A DNA stretch of 19,945 nt from Amphritea sp. (GCA_024679635.1 JAIBDA010000012.1:1-19945); one strand, 5' to 3'. Positions 1 through 7,555 are shown, counted from the first letter of the stretch. The notes: generated by a model not told the origin, from the letters alone. Numbers and translations are program-made.

Positions 1-120
1 AACCAGCTGGTTTGATTCGAGCCTGTTTTTTGGCGACAAACGTCGGAGCCTGCGACGACGGCCCGAAGGGCAAGCGCGTAGCGCGCAGTAATCCAGTACG
101 GCCCACCACTTCTTATAAAT

Positions 121-143
121 AGCCACCGCAGGGTGGTTTTTTT
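121..143 (+). terminator. Rho-independent terminator closing repeat copy 1
   Basis: The stem CCACC (123-127) pairs with GGTGG (132-136) across a four-base loop and is followed directly by seven Ts (137-143). It would end transcription that enters from the left edge on the plus strand. Confidence 0.75.
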
Positions 144-266
144 ATGCCCAAAATTTATGGCGCGGATAGGATGAGAACCAGCTGGTTTGATTCGAGCCTG
201 TTTTTTGGCGACAAACGTCGGAGCCTGCGACGACGGCCCGAAGGGCAAGCGCCTGGCGCGCAGTAA
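144..266 (+). CDS. Possible 40-residue arginine-rich small ORF inside the repeat (doubtful)
   Basis: An ATG at 144 opens a frame of 40 codons ending with TAA at 264-266. The C-terminal part is rich in arginine (KRRSLRRRPEGQ). The same frame, with the same TAA, is open through repeat copy 1 from base 2 to 90, where its start would lie outside the window. No convincing ribosome binding site precedes the ATG, which sits directly after the terminator T-tract of copy 1. Because the reading frame is just what the palindromic repeat spells, it may not be translated. It is recorded because both copies keep it open. Confidence 0.15.
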   Translation: MPKIYGADRMRTSWFDSSLFFGDKRRSLRRRPEGQAPGAQ

Positions 267-296
267 CCCAATTCGGCCTACTACTCCTTTGCACAA

Positions 297-332
297 GCCG
301 CTACGCTTGATTAGAGATTAGGCGGTTTTTTT
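297..332 (+). terminator. Rho-independent terminator closing repeat copy 2
   Basis: GCCGCTA (297-303) pairs with TAGGCGG (319-325), with one bulged base, and is followed by seven Ts (326-332). The stem sequence differs entirely from the terminator of copy 1 at the matching place, yet the architecture is the same. It also protects the convergent greB gene from rightward read-through. Confidence 0.65.
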
Positions 333-376
333 GTCTCTGAAATTTGTGGAACTGACTATCGTAGTCCGCTTTTGAT

Positions 377-889
377 CTAACTTTCTTCTTCTCGATACTC
401 TATGCCGGTGATCTCGTACCAGGTTTCGTTACCGTCGGGGCGCTGGATGTAAAACTCATCACCGAGATGCTTTTTTAGTAGTTGGCGCGCCATAGGGGAA
501 TCCATACTGATATATCCAGTGATATCGCCGATCTCATCCGGGCCAACAATGCGGTAACAGGCTTCCTTGTCGTGTTCATCCAGCACTGTCACCCATGCAC
601 CGAAGAAAACCGTGTTGCGGTCTTCTGGTAGTCGGTCGACAACGGTTAGTATATCCAGTCGTTTGGATAGGTAGCGAACCCTTCCGTCGATCTCCCGCAG
701 TTGCTTCTTACCGTAGATATATTCGGCATTCTCGGAGCGATCACCCTGCGCTGCTGCTTCTTTAACCGATTGAGTGATTGCCGGACGTTTCACCTTCCAC
801 AGGTATCTCAACTCATCGTCCAGACGCTTTGCCCCAGGGGCGGTGATATAGGGTGATTTAGGTTGGCCTGGAGGTCGATAGCGTCCCAT
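377..889 (-). CDS. greB: Transcription elongation factor GreB
   Basis: GreB binds the secondary channel of RNA polymerase and stimulates transcript cleavage in backtracked complexes. The 170-residue protein has the Gre layout: an N-terminal coiled coil with the tip motif GDRSENAEY (residues 49-57, acidic D50 and E53) and a C-terminal FKBP-like domain containing a GYISMDSPMARQLL segment. The start MGRYRPPGQ and the length, slightly above the roughly 160 residues usual for the family, favour GreB over GreA. The ATG at 887-889 is the first in frame, and its Shine-Dalgarno sequence is weak. The gene stands alone: its upstream spacer of 287 bases (890-1176) shows no gene, and the terminated repeat array converges on its 3' end. 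Confidence 0.93.
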   Translation of the reverse strand: MGRYRPPGQPKSPYITAPGAKRLDDELRYLWKVKRPAITQSVKEAAAQGDRSENAEYIYGKKQLREIDGRVRYLSKRLDILTVVDRLPEDRNTVFFGAWVTVLDEHDKEACYRIVGPDEIGDITGYISMDSPMARQLLKKHLGDEFYIQRPDGNETWYEITGIEYREEES

Positions 890-1176
890 CTTAGGATATT
901 AGCTCTCAGAAAATTTTAAAAAACGGTCGTTGAACCGGCATAGGTTGATTCTACTTTAATTCGTATCAGAGGGCCCGGGAACTCGTGTATGGAAGCCGCT
1001 TTCTGAAGAGGAGGGGGAGTGAAAGCTACTATAAGTGGGTATTTATTTAATCAGCCGCGTTCATTCTCCGCATTATTGGGTTCCAAGTACCAAGGTTGAA
1101 TATGCTAGATCCTACTGCGCTGTTCAGGGGCTTGGTTTTGATCGTCTAAGCCACCGATAATCCAGGCTCTGAGTGA

Positions 1177-2229
1177 TTAAGCGGTGATCAGTAACAGGTT
1201 GAGAAAGTATCCCCCAAATATCAGCATCAGGAATAGTATCAGAGCGAGTATTAGCGGTTTAGGCCCCGCTTGTTTGATCGTGTGCCAGCGGGTTTGCAGA
1301 CCCAGAGCGGCCATCGCCAGTGCCAGACAGAACTGGCTTGCGAGCTTTAGCAGGTTGAGCAGAGGCTCAGGTAGCGCCACCAGGCTATTGATACCTGTGG
1401 CAGCGATAAAACCCAGCACGAACCAGGGTATGATAATGTTTCGGCCCGATGTGTCGGTGGCAGTTCTGCTAAGGTGCGAGCTTAGTAACAGAATGAAAGG
1501 TGCTAGCATCATCACCCGAATCAGCTTTACTACCACGGCGGTTTGCAGTGTTTCTCCGCTGATCGCTTCACCGGCGGCAACGGCTTGCGCCACTTCATGT
1601 ACAGTGCTGCCGATATAGATACCGAAAGCCTGCTCGCTCATTCCAGAAAACTGATAGATTAGCGGGTAACTGAACATCGCCAAAGTGCCAAACAGTACCA
1701 CTGTGGCGATGGCGACGGAGACATGTTGCTGCTTTGGTTTAAGTACTGATTCGGTGGCCAGAACTGCTGCAGCGCCACAAATAGCACTGCCCACAGAGGT
1801 CAGAATGGCAACATCTCTGTGTAATTTAAACACGCGTACGCCAATCCATGTACCCAGGCTGAAGATAGTACAGATCATTAGCGCATCCAGCAGTAGAGCC
1901 TGCCAGCCCACAGCGAAAATCTGCTCCATACTGAGGCTAAAACCGAACAGAACGATACCGCTGCGCAGTAATCTTTGTTGGCAGAATAGCGTAACCCGGG
2001 TGTCGCTATTGCTGAGGGGGCGGTGGTCGAAGTGTCCCCAGATCATGCCTATGAGAATTGCCAGGGGTAGTGCGCTCAGACCGAATTGTTCAATGGCTTC
2101 CAGGCTGGATAGTCCGATCGCGAGTGCGGCAATAATCGGCAGTAGCATGAGTCTGGACATAGTCGCGGCCTTGTTCTGTGCTGGTGAATCAGATTGATAT
2201 GAATTGTCGGGAACAGGGCTATCTTCCAT
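1177..2229 (-). CDS. yeiH: YeiH-family (UPF0324) putative sulfate/anion exporter membrane protein
   Basis: This is a polytopic inner-membrane protein of 350 residues with about ten hydrophobic segments, typical of the YeiH/UPF0324 (Cons_hypoth698) family. Diagnostic stretches are LLRSGIVLFGFSLS, VGSAICGAAAV, GSTVHEVAQAVAAGEA and VVKLIRVMMLAP. The family is annotated as putative sulfate exporters, but transport has not been firmly established for most members. The first 23 residues are hydrophilic and unlike a membrane protein start. An alternative ATG (MSRLMLLPII, codon 24) has AAGG eight bases upstream and may be the real start. The gene is divergent from a LysR regulator across 59 bases, the arrangement seen with yeiE and yeiH in enteric bacteria, so regulation by that neighbour is likely. 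Confidence 0.88.
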   Translation of the reverse strand: MEDSPVPDNSYQSDSPAQNKAATMSRLMLLPIIAALAIGLSSLEAIEQFGLSALPLAILIGMIWGHFDHRPLSNSDTRVTLFCQQRLLRSGIVLFGFSLSMEQIFAVGWQALLLDALMICTIFSLGTWIGVRVFKLHRDVAILTSVGSAICGAAAVLATESVLKPKQQHVSVAIATVVLFGTLAMFSYPLIYQFSGMSEQAFGIYIGSTVHEVAQAVAAGEAISGETLQTAVVVKLIRVMMLAPFILLLSSHLSRTATDTSGRNIIIPWFVLGFIAATGINSLVALPEPLLNLLKLASQFCLALAMAALGLQTRWHTIKQAGPKPLILALILFLMLIFGGYFLNLLLITA

Positions 2230-2239
2230 TTTCTACATA

Positions 2240-2264
2240 GTTAAGTAAAATGGATGTTTTTAAC
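2240..2264. promoter_or_regulatory. Candidate LysR operator in the yeiH/lysR divergent spacer
   Basis: The 59-base spacer between the divergent starts carries an inverted repeat, GTTAA (2240-2244) and TTAAC (2260-2264), separated by 15 bases. LysR proteins usually bind imperfect dyads in such divergent spacers and control both genes. The arms are short and AT-rich, so chance cannot be excluded. Confidence 0.3.
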
Positions 2265-2288
2265 GTCTAATATAAGAAAAACCGAACA

Positions 2289-3158
2289 ATGAGTCTGTCC
2301 CTGAAACAACTGAAAATCTTCGAGGCTACCGCCCGTCTGGGCAGGCTGACTGCGGCTGCCGATGAGCAGGCGCTGAGTCAGTCGGCTGCCAGTCAGGCGC
2401 TAAAAGAGTTGGAATCGTCGCTCGGGTACCGCTTGTTTAACCGTAGTGGTCGTGAACTGGTCATTACCGACCTGGGTCAGGATGTGTTGCCGCGGGTGCG
2501 CGATATTCTGAGTAATGTTGAAAGCCTGAATGCACCCTACAGTAGTGGTGTTAGCGGAGCGTTTCGGGTGGCCGCCAGTGTGACTATTGCCAGCTATCTG
2601 TTTCCTGCAATCATGGCTGACTTTTTGGCACGTTATCCTGATGTGGAGCCGGATCTGCAGATCAATAATACCGGTCAGGTTATCGAGCGTTTAGAGAAGC
2701 AACAGGCGCATGTTGGCCTGATAGAGGGTCCGGCTTCTCACCATCAATTACAAATTATTCCCTGGCGCGATGATTCACTGCAGATCTTTTGTCACCCCAA
2801 TCATCCGTTGGCGCAACGGGGCGTTCTGAGTATCGAACAGATGGCTCAGCAGCGCTGGATTCTGCGTGAGCAGGGTTCAGGTACGCGCGCGGTCTTTGAC
2901 CGGGCGATTCAGCAGGCTGGTGTGAACGTTAATACGGTGATGGCGCTCAATCGCCAGGAAGCAATTAAACAATCGGTAAAGGCCGGCCTTGGTATCGGCT
3001 GTCTGTCCCAGTTAGCGGTTGTAGAAGAGTTAAGACGGGGAGAGTTGGTTGAGCTGGAAACCTCGCTTGAGCTATTCCGCCAGTTGTCGGTAGTGGTGCG
3101 TCCTGAAACTCGCTCCAGCAAGTTGGTACAGGCTTTTTTGCAGCTGTTGGGTATATAA
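2289..3158 (+). CDS. LysR-family transcriptional regulator, YeiE-like
   Basis: The 289-residue protein has a standard LysR plan. An N-terminal winged helix-turn-helix covers residues about 5-63 (LKIFEATARLGRLTAAADE, then QSAASQALKELESSLGYRLF). A periplasmic-binding-protein-like effector domain follows from about residue 90. The sequence style and the divergent yeiH neighbour suggest the YeiE group, whose enteric member is linked to sulfite homeostasis. The effector here is not visible from sequence. The ATG at 2289 is the natural start because the LysR N-terminus begins immediately, though the Shine-Dalgarno sequence is poor. It probably represses itself and activates or represses yeiH from the shared spacer. 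Confidence 0.88.
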   Translation: MSLSLKQLKIFEATARLGRLTAAADEQALSQSAASQALKELESSLGYRLFNRSGRELVITDLGQDVLPRVRDILSNVESLNAPYSSGVSGAFRVAASVTIASYLFPAIMADFLARYPDVEPDLQINNTGQVIERLEKQQAHVGLIEGPASHHQLQIIPWRDDSLQIFCHPNHPLAQRGVLSIEQMAQQRWILREQGSGTRAVFDRAIQQAGVNVNTVMALNRQEAIKQSVKAGLGIGCLSQLAVVEELRRGELVELETSLELFRQLSVVVRPETRSSKLVQAFLQLLGI

Positions 3159-3276
3159 GCGGATAAGGTCATGGCTGGCCGATAAACATCTTTTAAATAC
3201 CAGAAATTACTCAATAAATTGACCTGCTGGCCGAAGTAGAAGTAGTCCTTACTTAAAACCGGTAGAAAGATCGATA

Positions 3277-3702
3277 ATGCAAATTGAACGGATTGAACAG
3301 CGGATAGAAAGCTATACGTCGTCGTTGGCCCATGCGGTTAACGAGGGGCGGGGTGCGCAGTTTTCTATGCTGTTAAGTCTGATCAATACCGCTGAGGATC
3401 TGGCGCAGAAGAAGCAAACTACATCTAGTGGCTTTAGTCTGCCGGAAGCCCAGTCGCTTGAATACCCAGATCCGGATAGCCTCTACGACGGCGCCGTGGT
3501 GGAACGATTGAATACGGCAGTTCATGATGTGCATCAGGGTGACTTTGCTTATTTGCTAAGCCATATTGCGTTTAAGACCGATACACCGACAAATATTTCG
3601 ACCACTGAAGATCATTTTGCCAGAATTGGATTAGCGTCTGCAGGACGATTGATGCTGGATGAAATTGACCGTTCGGGTCAGCAGTTCAGCGCCCAGGCTT
3701 AA
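3277..3702 (+). CDS. Uncharacterised 141-residue protein with an internal repeat
   Basis: I do not recognise this family with confidence. The protein is soluble and acidic to neutral, with no signal peptide or membrane segment, and is probably mostly helical. Two segments align without gaps: AVNEGRGAQFSMLLSLI (residues 20-36) and AVHDVHQGDFAYLLSHI (81-97). They share A, V, F, L, L, S and I at the same spacing, which suggests a duplicated helical motif. The start is an ATG preceded by a purine-rich AGAAAG. A TTGACC hexamer at 3219-3224 could be a -35 box, but no good -10 box follows. The gene ends 23 bases before the convergent hypothetical gene at 3726, with no clear terminator between them. 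Confidence 0.75.
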   Translation: MQIERIEQRIESYTSSLAHAVNEGRGAQFSMLLSLINTAEDLAQKKQTTSSGFSLPEAQSLEYPDPDSLYDGAVVERLNTAVHDVHQGDFAYLLSHIAFKTDTPTNISTTEDHFARIGLASAGRLMLDEIDRSGQQFSAQA

Positions 3703-3725
3703 AGGCTATATAGATCCAGCTGGAA

Positions 3726-4112
3726 TCAGGTTCGCCACTGAATTTTTTCACTGTTACCCTGTTCTATCTTCCACCACTCATCAGGGTCATCACCGGTACT
3801 CCAGCCGCTGGCGATACAGCGAATCTGTGTGTCCAGTTCCTTCGAAGCTTGTATTGCGCAGTCCAGGTCTTTAATCCATGGGGTTTGATCTGAATTAAAC
3901 CAAATGCTGGTCCAGGCTTTGCCAGAAACTTTCTCGTGGACCATGACTGGAATTTCCTGATTGTTCATCAGGCCTATGAAATGGTGTATCTGTCCCTGTG
4001 CAAAGTCCCGTTTAAGGGGCTGGCAGTGAGTTTCAAGCCATTCGGTGATCCGCTCCAGAGAGCGGTCTTTAACATAGATCTCAATATCGGGGTGGCGCTG
4101 CTCTTCAGTCAT
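3726..4112 (-). CDS. Conserved hypothetical protein, 128 residues
   Basis: This is a small cytosolic protein without signal peptide or membrane helices. Its style, with motifs HPDIEIYVKDRS at the N-terminus, GKAWTSIWFNSDQTPWIKDL in the middle and DPDEWWKI near the end, matches an uncharacterised family I associate with Pseudomonas and Oceanospirillales genomes. No function can be assigned. The ATG (4110-4112) lies inside the end of the upstream membrane gene, with an eight-base overlap (ATGACTGA, 4105-4112), which indicates translational coupling and membership of the dapE-rlmA operon. Tryptophan is unusually abundant for the length (six or more residues). Confidence 0.8.
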   Translation of the reverse strand: MTEEQRHPDIEIYVKDRSLERITEWLETHCQPLKRDFAQGQIHHFIGLMNNQEIPVMVHEKVSGKAWTSIWFNSDQTPWIKDLDCAIQASKELDTQIRCIASGWSTGDDPDEWWKIEQGNSEKIQWRT

Positions 4113-4410
4113 GGCTCTGATCAGGTCGTTTGGTGTCGGTTAATAGAAAACGAAAAATTCGCAGGATGCTAAGGCTAATATAGCCGAATGCGGCGATGAT
4201 TACCCCGCAAATTGCTAAAATCAGGCCGATCAGTGCGATCAGGTCCCGCTGCAGACTGTCCAGTAGCAGGAATTGAGCGAGGATAAGGATAACAAAGCCC
4301 AGCAGAAAGATACCCAAACCAATCAACAGAATAATCAGGTTCTGTTTGACTTTATCTGCGCGACGAATCAGGCGCAAGCGCAGGTTGTCTCTTAAGCGGA
4401 GCTTAGCCAT
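4105..4410 (-). CDS. Small two-helix inner-membrane protein, uncharacterised
   Basis: The 101-residue protein has a very basic N-terminus (MAKLRLRDNLRLRLIRRADK). Two long hydrophobic helices follow at about residues 24-48 and 57-80, joined by a short loop with a DSLQRD turn, and the tail is polar. By the positive-inside rule both ends should be cytoplasmic. I do not recognise a family. The gene begins three bases after the rlmA stop and overlaps the next gene by eight bases, so it is almost certainly co-transcribed with both. No clear Shine-Dalgarno sequence precedes its ATG, in keeping with coupling to rlmA translation. Confidence 0.72.
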   Translation of the reverse strand: MAKLRLRDNLRLRLIRRADKVKQNLIILLIGLGIFLLGFVILILAQFLLLDSLQRDLIALIGLILAICGVIIAAFGYISLSILRIFRFLLTDTKRPDQSHD

Positions 4411-4413
4411 CGT

Positions 4414-5250
4414 TCAGCGTCGTTTAAAACGGGCTAATGACACGTCCAGCGTTAGCTCTAAGCTGTTTAGCTTAGCTAAACGATCACGGGCTGCCTGATT
4501 GATGCGCCAGCCATGGGGGGTCATCGCCAATAGCTGACTGATCTGAATTTTATCTGGCAATGTGAAGGAGTATTTTACCGGTTCCGTGGACACTAATTCG
4601 AACTGTTCTCCCAGCACTGACTCAGGCTTAAAGCCGGAGTGGCGTACCTGGTCATAAATGAGGTCTCGTAGTTCTATCAGGTGATCTTCGCCGGGATAAG
4701 CTATTAGCAGTTCTGCGCCCGGTTTCAGAGTTCGGCTGAACTCTTCTGGCATCAGGCGGCTGAATAGGACGGTTAGCAGATCCAGAGAAGCATCAGCAAC
4801 GGGCATCCGTGCGCCGGAGGCAACCATCCAGGTGAGCGCTTTAGTTTGATTGCAGGCGGCTTTGACAGCGTGCTTTGAAATATCCAGCCCGGCTAACTGA
4901 TAGTCGGTCCCGGTCAGCTCAAGTTGCTGCTGCATTCGATGGGTGTAATAACCTTCGCCACAGCCCATGTCGAGGATGCGGGGTGCATCTTGTTGAACGG
5001 CTAAACCTACCAGCCTTTCAGCAATAGTATCTGCCAGAGATTGATAATGACCCAGTGCAAGGAATTGGCGCCGTGCCTGTACCATCTCTGCATTGTCGCC
5101 GGGATCTTTAGAACGCTTCTGGTTTGCCAGTAGCAGATTCCAGTAGCCCTGCTTGGCAGCGTCGTAACTGTGCCTGTTAGGGCACTCCAGGTGTTTCTTG
5201 TCCCCTTGCAGGGACTCCAGACAAACGGGACAATTTAGTTGGAAGGTCAT
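4414..5250 (-). CDS. rlmA: 23S rRNA (guanine-745-N1)-methyltransferase RlmA
   Basis: RlmA methylates N1 of G745 in helix 35 of 23S rRNA. The 278-residue protein has the family's N-terminal zinc site (C7, C10, C23, H27 in CPVC...CPNRH). The ANQKRSKDPGDNAEMVQAR segment typical of RlmA follows. A Rossmann methyltransferase domain with SAM motif I ILDMGCGEGYY lies at residues 92-102. Motif IV-like residues fall in the VLFSRLMPEEFSRTLKPGAE region. The length matches the roughly 270-residue family norm. It starts six bases after the dapE stop, so the two are probably one transcript, and it is followed at three bases by the small membrane protein gene. Confidence 0.93.
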   Translation of the reverse strand: MTFQLNCPVCLESLQGDKKHLECPNRHSYDAAKQGYWNLLLANQKRSKDPGDNAEMVQARRQFLALGHYQSLADTIAERLVGLAVQQDAPRILDMGCGEGYYTHRMQQQLELTGTDYQLAGLDISKHAVKAACNQTKALTWMVASGARMPVADASLDLLTVLFSRLMPEEFSRTLKPGAELLIAYPGEDHLIELRDLIYDQVRHSGFKPESVLGEQFELVSTEPVKYSFTLPDKIQISQLLAMTPHGWRINQAARDRLAKLNSLELTLDVSLARFKRR

Positions 5251-5256
5251 GATAAG

Positions 5257-6408
5257 TTACCGCACCAGCAGGCGAGCCATGATGTTCTCATACAGTGATG
5301 ACAAGGTGTTGAGGTCATCTGCTTTGACTCGCTCGTTCACCTTATGAATAGTGGCATTAATTGGCCCCAGTTCAATAACTTGTGCGCCCGTTGGGGCGAT
5401 AAAGCGTCCATCTGAAGTGCCGCCAGAGGTGGAGAGCTCTGTGTCTAAGCCGGTGATCGCTTTAATTGAATCAACGCAAGCCTCGACCAGATCGCTCCGC
5501 TCAGTAATAAAGGGGTTGCCGCTGAGGGTCCAGTTAATATCGAAATTCAGGCCGTAGCGATTAAGGATTTCATAGGTTCGCGCTTTGATCTGATCGGCGG
5601 TTACCTCGGTGGAAAACCGCAGATTAAACTGTACATCGATATGTCCGGGAACCACATTGGTTGCCCCGGTTCCGGCATGAATATTGGAAATCTGTAAGCT
5701 GGTCGGAGGGAAAAATTCATTACCTTCATCCCAGATTTCAGATGCCAGATCGTTCAGCGCAGGCGCTGCCAGATGGATTGGATTTTCAACCAGATGTGGG
5801 TAGGCCACATGGCCCTGCACGCCCCGGATGATCAAATCGCCGCTAATTGAGCCTCGGCGTCCATTTTTGATTACATCGCCGACTTTTTCTGTACTTGATG
5901 GTTCGCCCACGATGCACCAGTTGATCTTTTCGTTACGGGCTTCCAGGTGGTCTATGACCCGGGTAGTGCCATTCACAAAAGGGCCTTCCTCGTCGCTGGT
6001 AATGAGCAAAGCGATAGAGCCGTCATGATCAGGATGGTGCTCAATAAATCGTTCCAGTGCCGTCATAAAGGCTGCCAGGCTACCTTTCATATCGGCAGCG
6101 CCACGGCCGCAGAGAAAGCCATCCTGGATAATCGGATCGAAGGGAGGGTGATCCCAGTTCTCTTCCGGTCCGGTGGGGACTACATCAGTATGGCCTGCAA
6201 AGCAGAATACCGGCCCGGTTGTTCCCCGGCGAGCCCAGAGGTTAGTGACCTCTTCAAACTGAAGGCGTTCGATATGAAACCCCAGTGCTTCCAGGCGTTC
6301 GATCATTAGCTCCTGGCAGCCGCCATCTTCAGGGGTCACTGAGCGACGGGAAATCAGCTCTTTGGCGAGCTCAATGGTAGGGGAAAGCGAAGAAGAGAGT
6401 GGCGACAT
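5257..6408 (-). CDS. dapE: Succinyl-diaminopimelate desuccinylase DapE
   Basis: DapE hydrolyses N-succinyl-LL-diaminopimelate to LL-diaminopimelate and succinate in the succinylase branch of lysine and peptidoglycan precursor synthesis. It is a cytosolic di-zinc M20 enzyme. Visible elements, numbered from the chosen start, are H73 and D75 in [11 protein letters not shown], metal-bridging D106 in [10 protein letters not shown], the catalytic EE pair 140-141 in [11 protein letters not shown]169 in [16 protein letters not shown], and a C-terminal HKVNE. The open frame extends nine codons further upstream to 6435. I choose the ATG at 6406-6408 because it has TAAGG eight bases before it and gives 383 residues, close to the usual ~375. 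It heads a group with rlmA and two small genes. Confidence 0.95.
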   Translation of the reverse strand: MSPLSSSLSPTIELAKELISRRSVTPEDGGCQELMIERLEALGFHIERLQFEEVTNLWARRGTTGPVFCFAGHTDVVPTGPEENWDHPPFDPIIQDGFLCGRGAADMKGSLAAFMTALERFIEHHPDHDGSIALLITSDEEGPFVNGTTRVIDHLEARNEKINWCIVGEPSSTEKVGDVIKNGRRGSISGDLIIRGVQGHVAYPHLVENPIHLAAPALNDLASEIWDEGNEFFPPTSLQISNIHAGTGATNVVPGHIDVQFNLRFSTEVTADQIKARTYEILNRYGLNFDINWTLSGNPFITERSDLVEACVDSIKAITGLDTELSTSGGTSDGRFIAPTGAQVIELGPINATIHKVNERVKADDLNTLSSLYENIMARLLVR

Positions 6409-6451
6409 TGGATTTACCTTAAAGCCGGATGGCAATGGGTGGAAGCATAAA

Positions 6452-6476
6452 TAGGGGCTGCAATCTGCAGCCCCTA
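6452..6476 (-). terminator. Strong hairpin between dapD and dapE, likely terminator or attenuating structure
   Basis: TAGGGGCTGCA (6452-6462) pairs perfectly with TGCAGCCCCTA (6466-6476) around a three-base loop, an 11-bp stem 15 bases past the dapD stop. Downstream on the minus strand the tract is only TTTAT, so termination may be partial. The spacer to dapE is 83 bases and is filled mainly by this hairpin. dapE expression may therefore depend on read-through or on a promoter within dapD. Confidence 0.6.
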
Positions 6477-6491
6477 ATAACTGACAACCGC

Positions 6492-7523
6492 TTAGTTGTG
6501 AGCGTGTAGCTCTTCATTCAGTTCGATCGCAGACTTGTTAGTCTTTACTTCAACGCGACCGGACTGTGAATTGCGGCGGAACAGTAAGTCAGGCTTGCCT
6601 GCCAGTTCTGCAGCTTTTACTGTGCTGACTTCATTATTCTGATCATCCAGCACCGTCACTTTAGAGCTGGCAGTAATATACAGCCCTGCTTCAATAGTAC
6701 AGCGATCACCCAGCGGCAAACCAAGACCGGCATTGGCACCCAGCAGGCAGTTTTCGCCTACAGAGATAACCACGTTGTTACCACCGGACAGCGTACCCAT
6801 AGTCGAGCAGCCACCACCCAGATCAGAACCGTTGCCAACGACTACGCCAGCAGAGATACGACCTTCAACCATGCTGACACCCAGAGTGCCGGCGTTGAAG
6901 TTGATAAAGCCTTCGTGCATGACGGTAGTGCCTTCGCCCACGTGTGCACCCAGACGGATACGTGAGGTTGCTGCCAGACGTGTACCTGCAGGTACGACGT
7001 AGTTAGCCATTTTAGGGAATTTATCAACCGAATGAACGTCGATAATACGTCCCTGAGCGCGGGCTGCCAGCTGACGTTTAGGCAGGTCAGCCAGAGAGAT
7101 AGCGCCGTCATTAGTCCAGGCAACATTGGGCAGTTTACCGAACATTCCGTTCAGATTAAGGCCGTGTGGCTTAACTAAACGATGCGATAGCAGGGATAGT
7201 TTGAGATAAACTTCAGCGGTAGTTTCAGGATCTGCATCGGTTTCCAGAACTGTCAGAATCATAGGCTGATGAGTGCCTTTGCAGATCTCAACGATCTCAG
7301 CCTGGTCTTCAGCGTCGATCGCCAGAAACGCTGCTTCAAGGTCGTTTAGCTGAGCTGCGGTCAGCTCGATAGCCTGATTACCGCCGCTGTAGCCCGCTTT
7401 GTCAGCTGCGGCTTTGATCAGTGCGTCGGATGGATTTAGCAGAGGGGTGTTAAAGTATACTTCCAGTAACTCACCGTCTGAAGACTTGGTGCCGATACCC
7501 AGACCGAATGCAAATGTACTCAT
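6492..7523 (-). CDS. dapD: Tetrahydrodipicolinate N-succinyltransferase DapD (long form)
   Basis: DapD transfers succinyl from succinyl-CoA to tetrahydrodipicolinate, the first step of the succinylase lysine branch. The 343-residue protein is the long type found in pseudomonads and relatives, not the ~274-residue enteric type. An N-terminal domain begins [15 protein letters not shown] left-handed beta-helix of hexapeptide repeats follows from about residue 170 ([56 protein letters not shown]). The open frame begins five codons earlier at 7538. I prefer the ATG at 7521-7523 because TGGAG lies about nine bases upstream and homologues begin at this MSTFAF-type residue. An AT-rich spacer with repeated TTATATAAAG lies upstream. 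Confidence 0.94.
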   Translation of the reverse strand: MSTFAFGLGIGTKSSDGELLEVYFNTPLLNPSDALIKAAADKAGYSGGNQAIELTAAQLNDLEAAFLAIDAEDQAEIVEICKGTHQPMILTVLETDADPETTAEVYLKLSLLSHRLVKPHGLNLNGMFGKLPNVAWTNDGAISLADLPKRQLAARAQGRIIDVHSVDKFPKMANYVVPAGTRLAATSRIRLGAHVGEGTTVMHEGFINFNAGTLGVSMVEGRISAGVVVGNGSDLGGGCSTMGTLSGGNNVVISVGENCLLGANAGLGLPLGDRCTIEAGLYITASSKVTVLDDQNNEVSTVKAAELAGKPDLLFRRNSQSGRVEVKTNKSAIELNEELHAHN

Positions 7524-7555
7524 TGTATGTAACTCCATAGAACTTGAATTAAGAA

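Larger units (their letters stand above)
1..349 (+). repeat. Two tandem copies of a hairpin-rich ~175-bp repeat unit
   Basis: Bases 1-77 are identical to 176-252 (offset 175), and recognisable similarity continues through 104/279 with only a few substitutions. It goes on into an adenine-rich stretch, a terminator hairpin with seven Ts, and a shared AAATTT(A/G)TGG ending at 160 and 349. The conserved core can fold into several small hairpins: CGTCG/CGACG, GCCC-GAA-GGGC, and GCGC-NNN-GCGC. In the last of these the loop differs between copies (GTA at 78-80, CTG at 253-255) while the stem is kept. The left copy starts at base 1, so the array may extend beyond the window. No protein family or tRNA is recognised in it. 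An RNA or dispersed intergenic repeat is my inference. Confidence 0.8.

Noticed and set aside
1..25. T-arm-like GGTTTGATTC / GGCTCGAATC sequence in the repeat, suggesting a tRNA fragment
   Set aside because: No five-base stem flanks the loop-like bases on either strand and no acceptor, D or anticodon arm can be drawn. ACCAGCTGGT there is a simple palindrome.
984..1004. GGAAGCCGCTT resembling part of a REP element upstream of greB
   Set aside because: It shares only about nine bases with the REP at 16940 and has no pairing stem arm.
890..1176. Possible gene or sRNA in the 287-base spacer between yeiH and greB
   Set aside because: No open frame with a ribosome site, no convincing promoter and no terminator hairpin were found on either strand.
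1184..2197. Two long plus-strand open frames (144 and 170 codons) opposite the yeiH gene
   Set aside because: They lie antisense to a convincing ten-helix membrane protein and show low-complexity, family-less sequences. They are typical mirror frames of hydrophobic coding DNA.
6409..6435. Nine-codon N-terminal extension of dapE
   Set aside because: The downstream ATG at 6406-6408 has a good ribosome site and gives the usual DapE length.
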